A stretch of DNA of 64,000 bases. Source: Haliclystus octoradiatus. Lineage: Eukaryota > Cnidaria > Staurozoa > Stauromedusae > Haliclystidae. The stretch's first letter is position 1. Each line of letters opens with the position of its first letter. The stretch is taken from assembly GCA_916610825.1 (NCBI GenBank), contig OU744446.1, positions 3,667,001 to 3,731,000 of the forward strand, read 5' to 3'. The position numbers and the translations under genes were made by a program. The notes beneath the pieces were generated by a model, which was not told where the DNA came from, searched no databases, and saw only the letters and a program-made list of their open reading frames with translations. Below, one piece after another: positions 60,059-64,000 of the stretch.

Positions 60059-62846
60059 TCATTCTTTTTGAAAATGATAACGGATTGGTGGACATGATAA
60101 ATCTTCATCATCATTTTTTTCATTTTCAAATCCAACAGTTAAATCAAAGTATTTTGTATCACATGTTGGCTTTAAAAGCTTTGTCATTCTAATGATTAAA
60201 CAAATTAAAGTGTTATAGAAACATGATGATATAGAATACCACCACAGAGGAGCCCTATCCCCATGAAAAACATTTCAGGAGTTCATGAACAGTGAATGAA
60301 CAGTTAATGAACGTTAAATGGCCCCAAGTGTTCATGAACAGTTCATGGACGTTAAATGGCCCCATACTTTCATGAACAGTTCATGGACGTTAAATGGCCC
60401 CATATTTTCATGAACAGTTCATGAGCGTTAAATGGCCCCAGATTTTCATGAACAGTTAATGAACGTTAAATGGCCCCAAGTGTTCATGAACAGTTCATGG
60501 ACGTTAAATGGCCCCATATTTTCATGAACAGTTCATGAACGTTAAATGGCCCCAGATTTTCATGAACAGTTCATGAACGTTAAATGGCCCCAAATTTTTA
60601 TGTACTGTTCATGAACGTTACATGGCCTCAAATATTCATGAACTGTTAATGAACGTTACATGGCCCGAAATTTCCATGAACCGATCATGAACGTCAAACA
60701 GCCCCAGATTTTCATGAACAGTCCATGAACGTTCAATGGCCCAAAATTTTCATGAACAGTTCATGAACGTTAAATGGCCCCAAATTTTCATGAACTGTTC
60801 ATGAACTTCTGAACTGAAATCACAGGGATAATAAGAACAGTCCAGCAAGAGCTAATCAAAGACTTCCATTCAATAGAACTATCCTGCGTAATAGGAGTAA
60901 GCTCAATCTGCATGAACAGAGAACATTGAAAGAGTATTATCGATAAAATACATTAAAAACTACTAATTTACCATTTATTTGTTGACATTGTGAGGCGCCA
61001 AAATGCGTTTATTGAGTCATTTTCGCTGGGATGGGTGATTAGTGTATATATTAATATTTGAAGTGTGTGTACTTTTAACAACCGTATGACCTTCATAATG
61101 TCAACCATAATAGTGGTCCTGCTCAGCCCAAGACCCTTATTGTAGACATAGGTTTAATGCCCTAACCAATACAGTAAGGCCACATCACTCATTGCCTTTG
61201 AGTCCTTTCCCTCAGAATACACAAGTGGTACATGTCTCCTTCGGCACTGCTACACCATCTATATTATAATTTCAGTTTGTAGACTGTAGAATGAATAAAG
61301 TAATTTGCATGACTTACTTGTCGTTTCTGCGTTTCATGTGACCAGGCATAACAGGAACGTAGATCATACGAACACCATGAACAACCATTGACACATTAAG
61401 GTTATATGTACCCTATAGAAATTCAAAATCAGACCATCATAGCAAAAGGCTCTGATGTTTCTATTATCATCAGAAATATCATCAGACCTCTGCAATGCAT
61501 CCCCTATGAAAACAGTTCATGAACGTTAAATGATCTAATTTTCATGAACTTTCAAAAAACGTTTATGAACCATTCATAAAAAGAGTTCACGAAAAGCCTT
61601 TTAAATTTAATTTTGAACATTTTTTACAAATCATTAATTGGTCAAGAACTTTAACAAAAAAATTCAAAAGAAATATTGAAATACCTCTTGGATTCCCGAA
61701 GGATGAACGATTTGTCGGAATCAGTCCATGACACATCGCTCATTTAATCTAGATTTCATGTATGTGTGTACTGAGTATAAAGTTTCACGCATTCGGCGAT
61801 CATCAGGTAATTTAATCTATCTCTCTGGATCAAATTGCCTGATGATTGCCAAGGGAGTCAAACCCATAATAGCAAATATGAATGCCTGATTTTTACATTT
61901 ATTTATTACTAAATACTAGCTCTGCATTTATGGCATCGCACATTATTAAAACAGCGGAAACTAATTTTGTACTGTAGGTTTCATTGTGAAAGCAATAATA
62001 CTCACTTTGAAATGTGCAATAAAATCTTTCAATAAATAATTATCGTTGCCATGGACATCCCAACAATCCCAAACAGTATAATGAAGATCACCCCTATTGA
62101 ATGAAGAATATAATTTATGATAATTTATAATTTACTCATAATTTATGATAATGTATCACTACCAACTCTAAAACCATTATGAATATGCAATGACAGTGAA
62201 AAATGTAAAAAAGTGAAAACCACAAATTTTTCAAGTCATGAAAAAGTTTGAAAACCATGAAAACATCCATATTCACAATATTAAAATGTGAAAATGCCTT
62301 GAAAATGCAATGAAAACACAATGAAATTTCACAATTGTTTTCATGGTTTCCCCTACAAAAAAATCCATGAGTTCATGAACAGTTCATGAAATTTTGGGCA
62401 GTATTACGTTCCTAAACTTATGAACTTTTTTTGCAAGGGTTTGGTATCAGTACTGTATGTACAGTACCTTCTAAACTCTCATGTACATTTGTAAACAGAA
62501 GTATAAAGATAGCTATAGCCCTGTGAAAACAGTTTATCAGAGTTAAATAGCCCAGCTTTGATAAATAACAAGTAAGAAGTCAATAAAAAGTTGTAGAAGA
62601 GTAAAATGAATGTAAATGAAAAGTAATAAATTTCACTCATTCCCTCCCTCCCTCCCTCACTCATTCTGATTCAAATTAAGACTCAAATCTAGAAGAAAGG
62701 TATTATGAGATTACATACTTGATAACTGTCTTTGCAGGTGGCCCTGGTTCTGATAACAGACACATTGGAAGTGCCAAGTTTAAGAATGTATTTCTGAATA
62801 CATCCAGCTTTGGATTGAGAATCATTTTCACAAGTTCTATTGAAGC
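60059..62846 (-). CDS. UBA6: UBA6 ubiquitin-activating E1, C-terminal four exons (partial)
   Basis: E1 enzyme that activates ubiquitin (and FAT10 in vertebrates) for transfer to E2s such as USE1. Exons on the minus strand: 62719-62846, 62006-62093, 61318-61412, 60059-60188; acceptors TATAG, AATAG, TATAG, TTAG; donors GTATGT, GTGAGT, GTAAGT; phases consistent throughout. The product ends ...LDVFRNTFLNLALPMCLLSE (end of the adenylation/catalytic region), then the ubiquitin-fold domain YTVWDCWDVHGNDNYLLKDF, MVVHGVRMIYVPVMPGHMKR, KPTCDTKYFDLTVGFENE and CPPIRYHF before the stop. VVxGVxMxYVPVMPGHxKR is characteristic of UBA6 rather than UBA1. The exons are short and need splicing to be seen. The rest of the enzyme lies beyond 62846; I found no further exon before the window ends. 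Confidence 0.93.
60259..60828. repeat. GTTCATGAAC element, copy 6, expanded to a 38-bp array
   Basis: Termini of the family (CCCCATGAAAAACATTTCAG and ...TCTGAACTGAAATCACAGGG) enclose about 13 units of GGCCCCAxxTTTTCATGAAC-AGTTCATGAACGTTAAAT, period 38 bp. Variant letters after GGCCCCA repeat in the order AGTG, TACT, TATT, GATT, AGTG, TATT, GATT, so a higher-order unit of about 152 bp is visible. In the last UBA6 intron. Confidence 0.88.
61112..61184 (-). mobile_element. tRNA-derived SINE, copy 5 (head only)
   Basis: The minus strand reads GTGGCCTTACTGTATTGGTT, AGGGCATTAAACC and GGGTCTTGGGCTGAGCAGG. Matches the tRNA-like head of the family; no core or tail. In the last UBA6 intron. Confidence 0.6.
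61501..61600. mobile_element. GTTCATGAAC element, copy 7
   Basis: CCCCTATGAAAACAGTTCAT, GAACGTTAAATGATC and degenerate repeats to GTTCACGAAAAGCC. UBA6 intron. Confidence 0.65.
61763..61811 (-). ncRNA. Decayed hammerhead ribozyme
   Basis: Minus strand: core CTGATGA, stem II CGC/GCG with loop CGAAT, GAA, AC, then a lengthened loop before GT-A. Stem I no longer pairs. A mirrored relic (GCCTGATGATTGCC) follows at 61838-61851, so this too was part of an inverted pair. In UBA6 intron. Confidence 0.5.
62350..62439. mobile_element. GTTCATGAAC element, copy 8 (90 bp)
   Basis: CCCCTACAAAAAAATCCATG at the left, TGAACTTTTTTTGCAAGGG at the right, ATTTTGGGCAGTATT inside. Short subfamily, like copies 3 and 4. 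In UBA6 intron. Confidence 0.72.
62518..62562. mobile_element. GTTCATGAAC element, copy 9 (fragment)
   Basis: CCCTGTGAAAACAGTTTATC then AGAGTTAAATAGCCC resembles the left end of the family. Fragment only. Confidence 0.45.
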
Positions 62847-62869
62847 CTATAAGAATAAAAAAGGATTAA

Positions 62870-64000
62870 ACCCTTGGCAAACAACTGGAACTTTCATCTA
62901 ACCAATCTGTTTTTGTCTGAGGTTTGTTTTTCGTGTTTTGAAGCAGTCTTTCCAAGAGTGGTTGACTTGCCCAAGTCTCACTTTTACTTTGACGATTTTG
63001 ATATGTTTATAAGTGAGACTTGCGTCCTTTGGCAATTCTATTGTTTAGAAAACAAAGAAACCGCCAACAAAATCGCGTTGATGACGTAGTTTTATTTGAG
63101 TATTCCAGGGTGTAAACAGTCAACAGCGAACGAATCGTAAAATATGTAAGCCTGCAAATTTTTAAAGATGCTAAAATGTTTGACAGAAATAGTGGCTTGA
63201 GTCACTTGTTGTAGATATATTTCAGGGTATTGGAGCTAATTGAACTGGAAAACTGATTTTATTATTCTAACTTACTGATTCTGGCGAGTCATTGATTTAG
63301 TGAACGCTGCTGTTTACAGAAAACTATTTGAGCGCTCGTTGGAGATCGAAATGCAGATTGAAATATGATTCATTGTGGAAATCATAAACACTACATTTGA
63401 ATGTTGCTATATTCTGGATAAATCTTTTCCTTGCTCTTGTACACGACGTGGAACTGCTGAATTTTCGATGGTAACCCAAAGCATTCACAATGATACAATC
63501 TTAAACAATTCTGAAGGGTAAAAACATTTACAGATAATTTCGCCATCTGTATTTTGAATGATGATGTTGAAATAAGTTTGTAATTTTTGACAGCAATCAG
63601 TTAATCGACTTGATTTGATAACCATAAGTTTCCATATAGATTTAATTCATTTTATTTTGGCTTGCATGTTGCATCTTTCATTAATTTACGTAATGTTGAA
63701 CCCCGTCTTTCCGCGTACATCAAATGCGTGATAATTTGTCAGAACAATACGATCAAACAGAATGCAGTTGTGCAGAATTCTGCACAACGCTGTACGAAGG
63801 GAATAAGTCCAGCTTACCGCTCGTCAAATTGCGGTATATCAAAGCGGGACTTATAGATCAGTCAACATCGGAAGGGTTTTAGATAAATTTGAACAAAATA
63901 GTTCGAAAAGGATGACAAAGACGATAACGAAAATCCTTAAGAAAATGTTTGATGGCCATCAAACACAGTTGGTCATCAATTACAGTGTGACAAATAAAAT
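62870..64000. other. Presumed UBA6 intron; nothing recognised
   Basis: Upstream (minus sense) of the most 5' UBA6 exon in the window. It contains an imperfect inverted repeat (CAAGTCTCACTTTT...AAGTGAGACTTG, 62970-63023). I looked for the preceding catalytic-region exon and did not find it. Confidence 0.4.

Overview
The window is AT-rich, intron-rich animal DNA. The evidence is GT-AG spliced genes for metazoan families (ARID3/dead ringer, synaptotagmin-type C2 proteins, UBA6), tRNA-derived SINEs, non-LTR retrotransposon tails, a Penelope-like element and many microsatellites. UBA6 is absent from the classic ecdysozoan models, so a non-ecdysozoan invertebrate is likely, but I cannot name the species. 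Exons were joined by eye from splice sites, reading phase and family similarity; no transcript was available.

Layout. 1-25.4 kb is gene-poor. It holds LINE ends, two SINEs, a Penelope-like fragment flanked by inverted repeats that carry hammerhead ribozymes (8.1-9.0 kb), a 389-bp palindrome (12.7-13.1 kb), a 240-bp GTT microsatellite (13.6-13.8 kb) and a 235-bp tandem repeat (20.8-21.5 kb). 25.8-33.8 kb (+) is a six-exon ARID3/dead ringer transcription factor gene. Its introns contain a hammerhead-bearing palindrome, a 48-bp minisatellite and a foldback element. 36.5-36.9 kb (-) is a small HNH-like zinc-binding ORF. 37.8-40.9 kb is retrotransposon debris and short non-autonomous elements. 43.1-50.6 kb (-) and 52.9-55.3 kb (-) are two related synaptotagmin-like genes in tandem. 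Each seems to start with a tiny first exon ending in phase 1. The first has two C2 domains and the second only one. 56.5-58.7 kb (+) is a 356-residue coiled-coil protein with a FAM184-like N-terminus. It converges on the 3' end of UBA6 (60.06-62.85 kb, -), whose upstream part lies outside the window.

Mobile DNA. At least seven hammerhead or hammerhead-like motifs are spread over the window: four with an intact core and three decayed. One pair is tied to a Penelope-like GIY-YIG remnant. A foldback family built on the palindrome GTTCATGAAC has at least nine copies, concentrated in and around UBA6. One copy has grown into a 38-bp array with higher-order structure. Five copies of one SINE family, two LTR copies, three non-LTR lineages and several small inverted-repeat elements make up most of the rest.
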